Below, one piece after another: positions 28,223 through 36,620 of a stretch of 64,000 nt of DNA. Within the stretch, counting starts at the first letter, position 1. Each line of letters opens with the position of its first letter. This stretch comes from Anaerovorax sp. IOR16 (GTDB taxonomy: Bacteria > Bacillota > Clostridia > Peptostreptococcales > Anaerovoracaceae). The notes under the pieces are model-generated. The model did not search any database. It saw only the letters and a list, made by a program, of their open reading frames with translations, and was not told where the DNA came from. The translations under genes and the position numbers were made by a program. The stretch covers positions 682,001-746,000 of the forward strand of contig NZ_JADQTL010000009.1 in NCBI RefSeq assembly GCF_017168145.1, read 5' to 3'.

Positions 28223-30124
28223 TTATTCGATTCCATATTTTTGAAAGAAGTCCTCGCTGGAGAGGTTCGGCCCTCGCAGTATGCGGTTGAGCTGATATAA
28301 TTCATCAGGATTTCTTTTTTTTGTTGAAATATAATTAATCTTTTCCCTACAAGTTAAAGTAGCTTCAAAGCCTAAGCCTTTTAAAAATTCTTCGGAATTT
28401 TTACTGTGAAACCCAAACGGATAAGTAAACGTATTCGGTTTCGTACCTGTTTTCTCTTTAATATGTTTTTGAAGATACCCAATATCTGTATCCAAGGCGA
28501 CTCCGTAAGCTTCAATGGATTCTCCATTTTTTCGAAGAGACCCTTTTCGACCGGAATTATAGGTATGCATATCATAAGTATGGTTCTGAATTTCTATACA
28601 ACCGGAATCTATCATTTCGTTAATCTGATCCCAAGTAATGTGGGAATAGCTTGGCTGATTGCTGTCTTTTTCACTATATTGATCGGTATAACGTCCAATA
28701 ATGGAGATGACTGCTTTCATATTATTTTTTTTCAAAAGAGGGAATGCGTATAAATAGTTGTTATAATACCCATCGTCAAAGGTAAGGATAATTGGTTTTT
28801 TCGGAAAGGGGGTACCATTTTTAACGCACTGGATTAAATCCGACAGGAACATGGTGGTATATCCCTTCTTCTTAAGATACTCTAAATCCGATTCAAACAA
28901 CGCAGGGTCAATAACGAATTTATTTTGTAAGGCTGGATCTTTCAGTAAACCGTGATACATAATAATAGGGAGTGCAATCTGATTTTCTGATACATTCGAT
29001 TGACTTAACGTCAAAGCTGCTTGATCTTTTTGCTTTGGATTAAGTTCGTCTTTATAATTTTCGTCGGAATTCAATTCGTAAAATTTATATTTTCTAGTAA
29101 ATTCTTTTGAATCTTCCACTTTTATTACATCAGCACGATGTCTTGATAAAAGACGAGTAATATCATAAAGATTAATCCATATTTGAGTTGGACTGTCTTT
29201 TTTAGATTCCTCAAAAACCAATTGTAATCCGTAATGTAGATGAGGAGTATCGATGTTATTTGTATTTTCTTTTCGACTATATCCAGTTTGACCAGAGTAT
29301 CCGATCACGTCTCCTGCAGTCACCGCTTTTCCAATGTAAAGATTGGAAGCATAAGGATGATTTTTTTGCAGATGAGCATAATAATAATAACGTACGCCAT
29401 CAAAGCTGCGAATTCCAATACGCCATCCCCCGTATTGATTCCAACCCATGGCTTCTACAATTCCACTTTCGACACAAATAATTGGTGTTCCGGTACCTAT
29501 CATTAAATCGTGCCCTAAATGACGCCGTGCATAACCATACGTTCTGCCATTTCCGAAATCATCAAAATCGCTGTAATAATAGCCTGCGGCAACCGGTGAA
29601 AAAACCTTAAGCCCATATTTCTTTTTCCAAACCATTTCTTTTGGCTCATCCGAATCTGAATTTTCTTCTTTGTTTTTTGGAACCTCAACTTTATATTCAC
29701 CGAGGAACTCTCCTAAGATTGCAGAATAGGCTTTGTAATAATATTGATAAAGGTTTGCATTCATTTTTTTAGCAAGATGTTGGGTATATTCACCTTCATT
29801 TAGTAAAGCTACCAATTCATCCATGTCTGAGGCTTTATATCGCTTGAAGTTGCCTCCATATTTTGCAGCAAGGTAGGATAAAACTTCGACCCAATCAATG
29901 TGTGTTTCGGTTTCATACGTTTGAATATCAAGTTCCATTGCCTTTTCCATAACACGATAGGGAACATTGAATTCAACCCATTTAATTGGTTCCTTTTTCG
30001 CAGGTTCAAATACAGGAATACCAAAGGGAAGAATGGATATGCTGCATAATAGTAATAGGATACAAAAAAGAAGCGGCAACAATAGCCTCTTTTTTAAAAA
30101 GAAATGTTTTTTTGTCTGTCGCAA
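28223..30124 (-). CDS. membrane-anchored M23 peptidase fused to polysaccharide deacetylase
   Basis: 633-residue predicted cell-wall enzyme. A basic N terminus and one membrane segment (about residues 13-36 after the chosen start) are followed by a LytM/M23 zinc peptidase domain with HLGHDLMIGTG and HLHYGLQL, then a NodB-type deacetylase domain with LPIIMYHG, PIILTFDDGYYNNYL, the metal-site segment QNHTYDMH and FTYPFG. The frame extends to 30184, but GGGGAGG lies 7 nt before the TTG at 30124, so I chose that start. Expected roles are peptide cross-bridge cleavage and N- or O-deacetylation of peptidoglycan outside the membrane. It interrupts the conserved rsmE-mtaB order. Confidence 0.87.
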   Translation of the reverse strand: MRQTKKHFFLKKRLLLPLLFCILLLLCSISILPFGIPVFEPAKKEPIKWVEFNVPYRVMEKAMELDIQTYETETHIDWVEVLSYLAAKYGGNFKRYKASDMDELVALLNEGEYTQHLAKKMNANLYQYYYKAYSAILGEFLGEYKVEVPKNKEENSDSDEPKEMVWKKKYGLKVFSPVAAGYYYSDFDDFGNGRTYGYARRHLGHDLMIGTGTPIICVESGIVEAMGWNQYGGWRIGIRSFDGVRYYYYAHLQKNHPYASNLYIGKAVTAGDVIGYSGQTGYSRKENTNNIDTPHLHYGLQLVFEESKKDSPTQIWINLYDITRLLSRHRADVIKVEDSKEFTRKYKFYELNSDENYKDELNPKQKDQAALTLSQSNVSENQIALPIIMYHGLLKDPALQNKFVIDPALFESDLEYLKKKGYTTMFLSDLIQCVKNGTPFPKKPIILTFDDGYYNNYLYAFPLLKKNNMKAVISIIGRYTDQYSEKDSNQPSYSHITWDQINEMIDSGCIEIQNHTYDMHTYNSGRKGSLRKNGESIEAYGVALDTDIGYLQKHIKEKTGTKPNTFTYPFGFHSKNSEEFLKGLGFEATLTCREKINYISTKKRNPDELYQLNRILRGPNLSSEDFFQKYGIE

Positions 30125-30215
30125 AGCGCTACCTCCCCGTATTATGCTTGATGTAAAAACATATGCAAAAGAAATCGGTTTCATGTATAATAGACAAGGT
30201 AAAGGAGGAAGTTAT

Positions 30216-30467
30216 ATGGCATTTTTAGATAAAATGACGGATTTCAGCCGAAGTGCTATGAAAAAATCCGAAGAAGTGATGGAAACAGCAAAAATTAATT
30301 TAAAAATTAGTCAGAAAAAATCCGTCATAAAAGACTATCAAGTTGAAATTGGAAAGATTATTTATACTTCGTTTAAAAACGGGGAACTTGCAATGCTTTG
30401 TGAAAAAATTAAATTAGAAGAAGAGGAAATGGGAGCATTACAAGAATCTCTTGAAAATGAGGCTTAA
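30216..30467 (+). CDS. small coiled-coil protein before mtaB
   Basis: 83-residue charged, mostly helical protein. Its opening AFLDKMTDFSRSAMKKSEE and the body with KINLKISQKKSVIKDYQVEIGKIIY resemble the N-terminal helical part of small clostridial proteins that often end in a zinc ribbon; no zinc ribbon is present here. AAAGGAGG lies 6 nt before the ATG, which fixes this start inside a longer open frame. A TATAAT (30186-30191) lies just upstream. It ends 3 nt before mtaB. Function unknown. Confidence 0.75.
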   Translation: MAFLDKMTDFSRSAMKKSEEVMETAKINLKISQKKSVIKDYQVEIGKIIYTSFKNGELAMLCEKIKLEEEEMGALQESLENEA

Positions 30468-30470
30468 ATT

Positions 30471-31826
30471 ATGAAAATTGCATTTTATACGCTGGGTTGT
30501 AAAGTGAATCAATACGAAACACAGGCGTTAAAAGAAAAATTTATAGATAAAGGATATGAGATTGTAGAAGATACTGAATTTGCTGATGTGTATGTTATCA
30601 ATACCTGTACGGTTACAGGGCTTGCGGATCGAAAATCACGCCAATACATTCGGAGAGTAAAACGCATTAATGCGGACTGCATCACGGCTGTTATCGGCTG
30701 CTATGCACAAGTGAATCCAGAAGAAGTTGGTGCGATTGCAGGAGTAGATATTGTAGCCGGTACCAACGAAAAAAACAAACTGCCATTATATGTGGAAGAA
30801 GCAATGGCTCAAAAAAATATTATTCCGGTTTATCATGTAAAAGATTATCAGGAACTTTGTGAATATGAGGAAACAGGAAGCATTACTTCCATGGAATCTC
30901 GAACAAGAGCGTTTATTAAAATTCAGGAAGGCTGTAATCGATTCTGTTCCTATTGTGTCATTCCTTATGCCAGAGGTGCGGTGCGAAGTCGAGCAAAAGA
31001 AGATATCCTATCGGAAGCGAAAAGTTTATTGGAAAAAGGGTTTAAGGAACTTGTACTTACAGGGATTAATACGGCACTTTATGGTATGGAGCCAGGATTT
31101 TATCAAGATGAAGAAATGATAGTGGATGAAAATGGAGAACAAAGGAAAATTTATGGCATTGAAGTGATTGTTAGGGCATTGAATGCATTGCCGGGTGATT
31201 TTCGAATTCGACTTGGTTCTTTGGAGCCAACGGTGGTAAATGCAGAGTATGTAAAGCATTTATTAAACTATAATAAGCTTTGCCATCATTTTCATTTATC
31301 CATGCAAAGCGGCAGCAATGCTGTTCTTTCTGCTATGAATCGAAATTATGACCGAGAAATGTATTTTGAAATGGTAAACGAATTGAGAAGTGCGGATCCA
31401 CGTTTTGGAATTTCTACCGACATCATTGTAGGATTCCCCGGTGAAACGGAACGGGACTTTCGAGATAGTGTAGATATGGTTGAAAAAGTGGAATTTTGTA
31501 AGGTTCACGTATTTAAATATTCTAAAAGGCCTATGACGAAGGCTGCACAAATGAAAGGACATTTGGCTCCAGAAGTAAAAAATAAGCGCAGTGAAGAATT
31601 GATACGCATTGCTGAAACAGCTGCACAGAATTTCTATACACGATTAAGTGGCTGTGAAAGAATGGTATTGTTTGAAGAATATGATTCGAAAACAGGATAT
31701 TACAGAGGCCATAGCGACAATTTTATAGAAGTGTATTGTAAGAGTGAAGAAGATATCTCTAACACCTTTGCTCGAGTAACTATGGATAAGCCTTATCGGT
31801 TAGGAATGCTTGGAACAATAAAGTAA
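30471..31826 (+). CDS. mtaB: tRNA (N6-threonylcarbamoyladenosine37-C2)-methylthiotransferase MtaB
   Basis: Radical SAM methylthiotransferase that converts t6A37 to ms2t6A37 in tRNA. The UPF0004 domain has YTLGCKVNQYETQAL, NTCTVTG and VIGCYAQ (cluster Cys residues); the radical SAM domain has IQEGCNRFCSYCVIPYARG (CX3CX2C); a C-terminal TRAM domain closes the protein. The GCKVNQYE form distinguishes MtaB from MiaB. 451 residues, expected length. Confidence 0.95.
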   Translation: MKIAFYTLGCKVNQYETQALKEKFIDKGYEIVEDTEFADVYVINTCTVTGLADRKSRQYIRRVKRINADCITAVIGCYAQVNPEEVGAIAGVDIVAGTNEKNKLPLYVEEAMAQKNIIPVYHVKDYQELCEYEETGSITSMESRTRAFIKIQEGCNRFCSYCVIPYARGAVRSRAKEDILSEAKSLLEKGFKELVLTGINTALYGMEPGFYQDEEMIVDENGEQRKIYGIEVIVRALNALPGDFRIRLGSLEPTVVNAEYVKHLLNYNKLCHHFHLSMQSGSNAVLSAMNRNYDREMYFEMVNELRSADPRFGISTDIIVGFPGETERDFRDSVDMVEKVEFCKVHVFKYSKRPMTKAAQMKGHLAPEVKNKRSEELIRIAETAAQNFYTRLSGCERMVLFEEYDSKTGYYRGHSDNFIEVYCKSEEDISNTFARVTMDKPYRLGMLGTIK

Positions 31827-31840
31827 GATTCCATACTAAA

Positions 31841-31868
31841 TCAGGTTCACATTATCAGGTTGACATTT
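31841..31868 (+). repeat. tandem 14-bp repeat overlapping a -35 region
   Basis: TCAGGTTCACATTA (31841-31854) is followed immediately by TCAGGTTGACATTT (31855-31868), 12 of 14 positions identical. The second copy contains the -35 hexamer of the promoter at 31860. Confidence 0.8.
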
Positions 31869-31887
31869 TTTAATACTGTGTTATGAT
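31860..31887 (+). promoter_or_regulatory. sigma-A promoter of the HIT-family gene
   Basis: TTGACA (31860-31865), 16-bp spacer, TATGAT (31882-31887), about 58 nt before the coding start. Confidence 0.65.
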
Positions 31888-31945
31888 AGGTAGCATAGTC
31901 AAATGCCTTTTTTAGGAATTTGATTGAATATGTGAGGAATAGGAG

Positions 31946-32299
31946 ATGAAAAACGATATGTCGGATTGTATTTTTTGCAAAATTGCAAATAAGGAAATTC
32001 CGTCAAATATGGTATATGAGGACGATGTGATTGCTGTATTTCATGATTTAGAGCCTCAAGCACCGGTTCATGTTTTATTGATTCCAAAGAAACACATTGA
32101 ATCGTTAGATGCCACTGAATTTGAAGATATGGAAGCGTTAGGATGGTTGCTTAATAAAGTAAAAGATGTGGCCAAGCTTTTAAATCTAGAAAACGGATAT
32201 CGACTCGTTTGCAACTGTGGAGAAGATGGATTCCAGACGGTACCGCATTTACATTTTCACCTTTTAGGTAAACGTAAGATGACCTGGCCTCCAGGTTGA
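31946..32299 (+). CDS. HIT-family protein (HinT-like nucleotide hydrolase)
   Basis: 117-residue histidine-triad protein, probably a purine nucleoside phosphoramidase. CIFCKIANKEIPS, HVLLIPKKHIESLDA and the triad HLHFHLLG are clear, and the end KRKMTWPPG matches HinT. GAGGA fits the ATG at 31946; the more conserved protein start MSDCIFC at 31958 also has an upstream AGGAG, so either start is possible. Located between mtaB and rpsU, as in many clostridia. Confidence 0.93.
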   Translation: MKNDMSDCIFCKIANKEIPSNMVYEDDVIAVFHDLEPQAPVHVLLIPKKHIESLDATEFEDMEALGWLLNKVKDVAKLLNLENGYRLVCNCGEDGFQTVPHLHFHLLGKRKMTWPPG

Positions 32300-32353
32300 T
32301 GTGCATGCAATATCCAAGCATTTATGGAATTAAAATCTTTCTTTAAAAAAAAC

Positions 32354-32382
32354 TTGATTCTTTCCATAAAAAAATGTATAAT
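32354..32382 (+). promoter_or_regulatory. sigma-A promoter of rpsU
   Basis: TTGATT (32354-32359), 17-bp spacer, TATAAT (32377-32382); the message would start about 65 nt before rpsU. Confidence 0.7.
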
Positions 32383-32456
32383 ATTCATGTTATAGACTGA
32401 CCCGTTTGGATAAGCATCTATGTGATTTCAGAATATGGAGGGAGGGGAATGAATAT

Positions 32457-32636
32457 ATGGCACAAGTAGTTGTAAGAGAAAACGAAAGCTTGGAAAGCGC
32501 TTTAAAGAGATTTAAGCGTTCTTGCGCAAGAGACGGAGTAATGTCCGAATTGCGTAAAAGAGAACATTACGAAAAGCCAAGTGTAAAAAGAAAGAAAAAG
32601 TCAGAAGCCGCAAGGAAAAAGGCGAAAAAGTTCTAG
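32457..32636 (+). CDS. rpsU: 30S ribosomal protein S21
   Basis: 59-residue ribosomal protein. [20 protein letters not shown] and the Arg/Lys-rich end with [19 protein letters not shown] are diagnostic. The open frame reaches back to 32406, but GGAGGGG before the ATG at 32457 and the conserved start MAQVVV define the gene. It begins the rpsU-yqeY unit. Confidence 0.97.
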   Translation: MAQVVVRENESLESALKRFKRSCARDGVMSELRKREHYEKPSVKRKKKSEAARKKAKKF

Positions 32637-32655
32637 CACAAAAGAGGTGTAGACT

Positions 32656-33102
32656 ATGTCTATAAAAGATCAATTATTACTGGACTTCAAAGAGTCTATG
32701 AAGGCTCATGATGAAGTTCGAAAAAATACAATAAATTTAGCTCGTGCTGCCGTAAAGCAGTATGAGGTTGATAACCGAAAAGAACTTGACGATCAAGGTA
32801 TCATTGAAATCTTGACCAAACAAGTAAAAATGAGAAAAGATGCCCTCTCTGATTTTGAAAAAGCGGGAAGAACGGATTTGGTAGAGTCTTATAACAAAGA
32901 AATCAAGGTTTTAATGGAGTACTTACCGGCACAGCTTACACAAGCTGAAATTTCTGAGATTATTAAGCAAACTGCAGCTGATTTAAACATCGAAGGTGGA
33001 AGACAAAACTTCGGTAAATTAATCGGAGCAGTTATGGGTAAGGTCAAAGGAAGAGCCGATGGCGGCGACGTTAAAAAACAAATTGAGGATTTTCTTAAAT
33101 AG
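32656..33102 (+). CDS. yqeY: GatB/YqeY domain-containing protein
   Basis: 148-residue protein related to the C-terminal tRNA-binding domain of GatB. Motifs: LLLDFKESMKAHDEVRKNTI, ILTKQVKMRKDALSDFEKAGR, YLPAQLT and the FGKLIGAVMGKVKGRADG segment. It lies 19 nt after rpsU in the order seen in B. subtilis. Molecular role not established. A good terminator follows. Confidence 0.94.
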   Translation: MSIKDQLLLDFKESMKAHDEVRKNTINLARAAVKQYEVDNRKELDDQGIIEILTKQVKMRKDALSDFEKAGRTDLVESYNKEIKVLMEYLPAQLTQAEISEIIKQTAADLNIEGGRQNFGKLIGAVMGKVKGRADGGDVKKQIEDFLK

Positions 33103-33129
33103 AAATTCATTATGACATAAAGAAATAGA

Positions 33130-33162
33130 AATAACCTGATACATCATCAGGTTATTTTTTTT
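33130..33162 (+). terminator. rho-independent terminator after yqeY
   Basis: AATAACCTGAT (33130-33140) and ATCAGGTTATT (33146-33156) form an 11-bp stem followed by a run of T. Confidence 0.9.
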
Positions 33163-33201
33163 TATTTATTTTCATAAGATACTAGGAAGGAGGCCGCAGT
33201 T

Positions 33202-33453
33202 ATGAGTTTTCAAGAAGAATTATTGTTTGATTTTAGTCTACATATGCCGCGTATTTTAATTAGTGGAAAAACGGCAGTGGTTGATAATGTAAAAAAAATT
33301 GTTATGGTCGGCAGTGACGAGATTATTGTAGACTGCGGCAGTCGCTATTTGGCTCTGTACGGAATGGGATTGATAGTAGAGCAGTTAGAAGAAGAACGAA
33401 TGCTAGTGAATGGAAATCTCACTTCCATTGAATTTTATGGGGAGAAGAAGTAA
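33202..33453 (+). CDS. yqfC: YqfC-family sporulation protein
   Basis: 83-residue protein of the YabP/YqfC family, associated with the mother cell during sporulation. LHMPRILISGKTAVVDNVKK and EIIVDCGSRYLALYGMGL are family features, and the next gene is yqfD, its usual partner. AGGAGG precedes the ATG. The stop and the yqfD start overlap (TAATG). Confidence 0.9.
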   Translation: MSFQEELLFDFSLHMPRILISGKTAVVDNVKKIVMVGSDEIIVDCGSRYLALYGMGLIVEQLEEERMLVNGNLTSIEFYGEKK

Positions 33454-34709
33454 TGAGAAGCAACGGAAGCTTTTTTGCATATACGAAGGTAATTCGGGTG
33501 GAAGGTTTTGAGCAGCAAAAGCTGCTCTCCCAATGTTTGCAAAAAAAAATTATATTACGGAAGATCCGTTTTGAGAACAATCTCTCTATGACTATGGAGA
33601 TTCGTGATCAAGATTGGGATGCCTTTTTAGCAATCGTAAAGCGGCGTTATCGTGTGACCATTTTGCGAGAAAATGGATACAAACCCCTTATTCTGAGAGC
33701 TTTGCATAGAAAGAGCACACTGGTAGGGGTTCTTTTATTTTTATTAATTTTAATCTATCAAGCAAGTTTTATTTCGGAAATTCGAGTGCAAGGATATGAA
33801 AGAATTGAAGAAGCTACCATTCGTCAGGCATTAAAGGAAGTTGGATTCTATGAAGGATGCAACAAAAACATAGATATAAACGAAGTAAAAACACAAATGT
33901 TTCAAAAATTAGATAATATAAGCTGGATTGGGATAAAATATAATGGAAGCATGGCAGAGGTCACGATTGTTGAAGGAACAAAAGAGATAAAACCTGTGGA
34001 TGCGAACACGCCCGTTCATGTTGTTGCGTCGAAAGATGGTTATATTGAGAAGGTGATTGCAAGAGAGGGAACGGTACAAGTCCCAAAAGGAGCATTTGTA
34101 AAGAAAGGAGACATTGTAATCAGCGGCGAACTTCTCATTGTAGATAAAGCATATGCTGATCGATCGGAAGAGGAATTGATAAGATATGTTCATGCAAACG
34201 GAGAAGTAAAAGCTCGAATCTTATATCGTTTTCATCGTTATCAAGATAAATATTCTTTAATAAAAAAACATACAGGCAAACATTTGTATGGTTTTGCAAT
34301 TAAGTTTGGATCGTTCGAGTTTAATACTGCAAAATGGTTATGGCCATATGATGCATCGATTTATGAGGAGAAGACTGTTGGAAAGTTTATAAGGCCAATC
34401 CCTTGTCAATTTTCTATTATAAAAACATCCGAGGTTGAACTATATCGACAAAAAAGAACGGATGAAGAAATTAAAGAAATGGCAAATTTACAAATTAGAA
34501 GGTATCAAAAAGAAAAAATACCGGAAAATGCGCAAATTATAAATAAAAGTTTGAAGTTTGAGGAGAAAGAAAATATAATAGAAGTAACTGTAATGCTTCA
34601 TGCTTTGGAAGAAATTGGGTCGGAGAAGCCGATTGTAAAGAAGATACCGGAACCAAATATGCAAGAAGCGGAGGGAGGAATGAATCCGATTGGAGAACCT
34701 ATTAATTGA
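33453..34709 (+). CDS. yqfD: sporulation protein YqfD
   Basis: 418-residue membrane protein of the sporulation YqfD family, a mother-cell protein linked to forespore engulfment and channel functions. It has an N-terminal soluble segment, one membrane helix (about residues 92-110), then an extracytoplasmic part with a POTRA-like start (SEIRVQGYERIEEATIRQAL) and the segment VTIVEGTKEIKPVDANTP. The length is typical. Coupled to yqfC, and overlaps phoH by 20 nt. Confidence 0.92.
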   Translation: MRSNGSFFAYTKVIRVEGFEQQKLLSQCLQKKIILRKIRFENNLSMTMEIRDQDWDAFLAIVKRRYRVTILRENGYKPLILRALHRKSTLVGVLLFLLILIYQASFISEIRVQGYERIEEATIRQALKEVGFYEGCNKNIDINEVKTQMFQKLDNISWIGIKYNGSMAEVTIVEGTKEIKPVDANTPVHVVASKDGYIEKVIAREGTVQVPKGAFVKKGDIVISGELLIVDKAYADRSEEELIRYVHANGEVKARILYRFHRYQDKYSLIKKHTGKHLYGFAIKFGSFEFNTAKWLWPYDASIYEEKTVGKFIRPIPCQFSIIKTSEVELYRQKRTDEEIKEMANLQIRRYQKEKIPENAQIINKSLKFEEKENIIEVTVMLHALEEIGSEKPIVKKIPEPNMQEAEGGMNPIGEPIN

Positions 34710-35688
34710 AGAATTAAAAATAAAAATTGACCATGAACAAGATACCAATGAATTATTTGGTAATTTGGATATAAATTTAAAGATTATCCAAGAGAACTAT
34801 GAAGTAGACATTGTACAGCGTCAGGATGAGCTGATTCTTAGAGGAAAAGAGGCAGCAAAAGCGCAGCAGGTTCTTTTAAACTTGATTTCCATATTAGAAT
34901 CTGGGGAGAAGTTGGATGCACAAAAAGTGAACTATGTTATCAGTTTGCTTGAGAAAGGTATTTCGTATCAGGATAGTAAGGTAAATAAGGATACGATTTG
35001 CTTTACACATAGAGGAAAGCCAATCAAACCAAAAACTTTAGGACAAACTGTTTATGCCAAAAGTATGAAAGAGCATGACATTGTTTTTGGAGTGGGACCG
35101 GCAGGTACCGGAAAAACATATATGGCTGTCGCCATGGCCATTAATGCATTTAAGAATAAAGAAGTAGAAAAGATTATCTTAGCAAGACCTGCGGTAGAAG
35201 CAGGTGAAAGACTTGGTTTTCTTCCGGGTGATTTGCAAGAAAAGGTGGATCCGTATTTAAGACCGCTTTATGATGCATTGTATGATATACTGGGAAGAGA
35301 CAGTACACTTCGGTTAAAAGAAAGAGAGACGATTGAGGTGGTACCTCTAGCTTATATGAGAGGGCGTACACTAGATAATTCTTTTATTATTTTAGATGAA
35401 GCTCAAAATACAACCAAGGAACAAATGAAAATGTTTCTTACACGACTTGGGTTCGGCTCTAAAGCGATCGTTACCGGAGACACTACACAAATCGATCTTC
35501 CTCGTGGAAAACGCTCTGGCTTATTGGATGCCATTGACGTATTAAAAAATGTTGAAGGTATTGATTTTTGTTTCTTAAAAGATACCGATGTTGTAAGGCA
35601 TCCTTTGGTAAGACGTATCATTAATGCCTACGATGTTTATTCCAAGGAGAATCCGGAAAAAAATCCGGAGAAAGATTATGAGGGTTAG
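34690..35688 (+). CDS. phoH: PhoH family ATPase
   Basis: Cytoplasmic P-loop ATPase of unknown exact role, often linked to RNA metabolism. Motifs: VFGVGPAGTGKTYMAVAMAI (Walker A), ILARPAVEAGERLGFLPGD, FIILDEAQNTTKEQMKMFL (Walker B) and the ITGDTTQIDLP-like segment VTGDTTQIDLPRGKRSGL. 332 residues. The start is TTG at 34690, inside the yqfD 3' end, behind GAGGGAGGA about 10 nt away; no other in-frame start fits. Confidence 0.95.
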   Translation: MENLLIEELKIKIDHEQDTNELFGNLDINLKIIQENYEVDIVQRQDELILRGKEAAKAQQVLLNLISILESGEKLDAQKVNYVISLLEKGISYQDSKVNKDTICFTHRGKPIKPKTLGQTVYAKSMKEHDIVFGVGPAGTGKTYMAVAMAINAFKNKEVEKIILARPAVEAGERLGFLPGDLQEKVDPYLRPLYDALYDILGRDSTLRLKERETIEVVPLAYMRGRTLDNSFIILDEAQNTTKEQMKMFLTRLGFGSKAIVTGDTTQIDLPRGKRSGLLDAIDVLKNVEGIDFCFLKDTDVVRHPLVRRIINAYDVYSKENPEKNPEKDYEG

Positions 35689-36142
35689 GATGAATATCAT
35701 TTTTAGCGAAGAGCGTATGCCTGGTGAAGTGGTCGTAGAACACATGAGTCAAGCAGGTGCTTATTGTGTTGAAGAAGAAGGTTTGAACCCACAAAATATT
35801 ACTGTGAGTGTCACTTTTGTAAGTACCGAAGAAATCAAAGAGCTAAATGGAGTTTATCGTAACAAAGATGCCGTAACGGATGTTTTATCATTTCCACAGT
35901 TTGAGGATTTGAATGAAGTACCTGAGGCCGGAGAAGTATGTTTGGGTGATGTTGTTATTTGTCCGGAGCAGGCTTTGTTGCAGGCAGATGAATACGGTCA
36001 CTCCGGAGAGCGGGAATTGGTTTATCTTTTTGTTCACAGTATGTTTCATCTACTTGGATATGACCACATGAATGAAGAAGAAAAAATGGAAATGCGTAAT
36101 CAAGAAGAAAAAATTATGAATAAAATCGGCCTTGTACGATAA
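35678..36142 (+). CDS. ybeY: rRNA maturation endoribonuclease YbeY
   Basis: Zinc endoribonuclease for 16S rRNA 3' end maturation and ribosome quality control. The zinc site HSMFHLLGYDH (HX3HX5H) is intact, preceded by the LGDVVIC segment. The frame opens at 35624 inside phoH, but GGAG 7 nt before the ATG at 35678 and homology favour 35678, giving 154 residues and an 11-nt overlap with phoH. In B. subtilis yqfF lies between phoH and ybeY; it is missing here. Confidence 0.94.
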   Translation: MRVRMNIIFSEERMPGEVVVEHMSQAGAYCVEEEGLNPQNITVSVTFVSTEEIKELNGVYRNKDAVTDVLSFPQFEDLNEVPEAGEVCLGDVVICPEQALLQADEYGHSGERELVYLFVHSMFHLLGYDHMNEEEKMEMRNQEEKIMNKIGLVR

Positions 36143-36155
36143 AATGGTACAAGGC
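36129..36155 (+). terminator. stem-loop spanning the ybeY stop codon
   Basis: GCCTTGTAC (36129-36137) pairs with GTACAAGGC (36147-36155). The ybeY stop at 36140-36142 lies in the loop. No T-run follows, so full termination is doubtful; a stability or coupling role is equally possible. Confidence 0.45.
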
Positions 36156-36184
36156 TGTAGTGTGTAATTGAATGGAGTAATGAA

Positions 36185-36562
36185 ATGAACGAAAAAGAGT
36201 TGTATCAAAAGGCAAAACAAGCTTTAGAGTATTCCTATGCACCGTATTCGAGGTTTCGAGTTGGGGCAGCTTTACTCACAACTTCCGGAGAAGTGTTTAC
36301 GGGTGTAAATGTTGAGAATTCAAGTTTTGGAGGCACAATATGTGCAGAAAGAACTGCTTTTGTGAAGGCCATTTCAGAAGGGTTTCGGGATTTTACTGCT
36401 TTAGCGGTTACTTCTTCAGAAGGAGAGGTATATCCATGCGGCATTTGTCGTCAGTTTATGTTTGAATTTGGGGATGATCTAAAAATCATTACCGGAGACG
36501 ATGAAGAACATTTAAATGTAGTAGAGATTACTGAATTATTGCCAAAAGGATTTAGACTTTAA
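36185..36562 (+). CDS. cdd: cytidine deaminase
   Basis: Deaminates cytidine and deoxycytidine to uridine and deoxyuridine in pyrimidine salvage. Zinc motifs CAERTA and PCGICRQ, plus the early YSRFRVGAALLT and NVENSSFGGTIC, are exact for the homotetrameric class. 125 residues. TGGAG precedes the ATG. The dgkA gene found between ybeY and cdd in B. subtilis is absent. Confidence 0.97.
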   Translation: MNEKELYQKAKQALEYSYAPYSRFRVGAALLTTSGEVFTGVNVENSSFGGTICAERTAFVKAISEGFRDFTALAVTSSEGEVYPCGICRQFMFEFGDDLKIITGDDEEHLNVVEITELLPKGFRL

Positions 36563-36620
36563 TTATTTTCGTTAAAAAACGTTTCATAAATTATGTATAG
36601 TGAAAGATATAGGAGTTAGA

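Noticed and set aside
29967-30215. N-terminal extension of the small protein before mtaB
   Set aside because: It would overlap the minus-strand M23/deacetylase gene, and AAAGGAGG marks the ATG at 30216.
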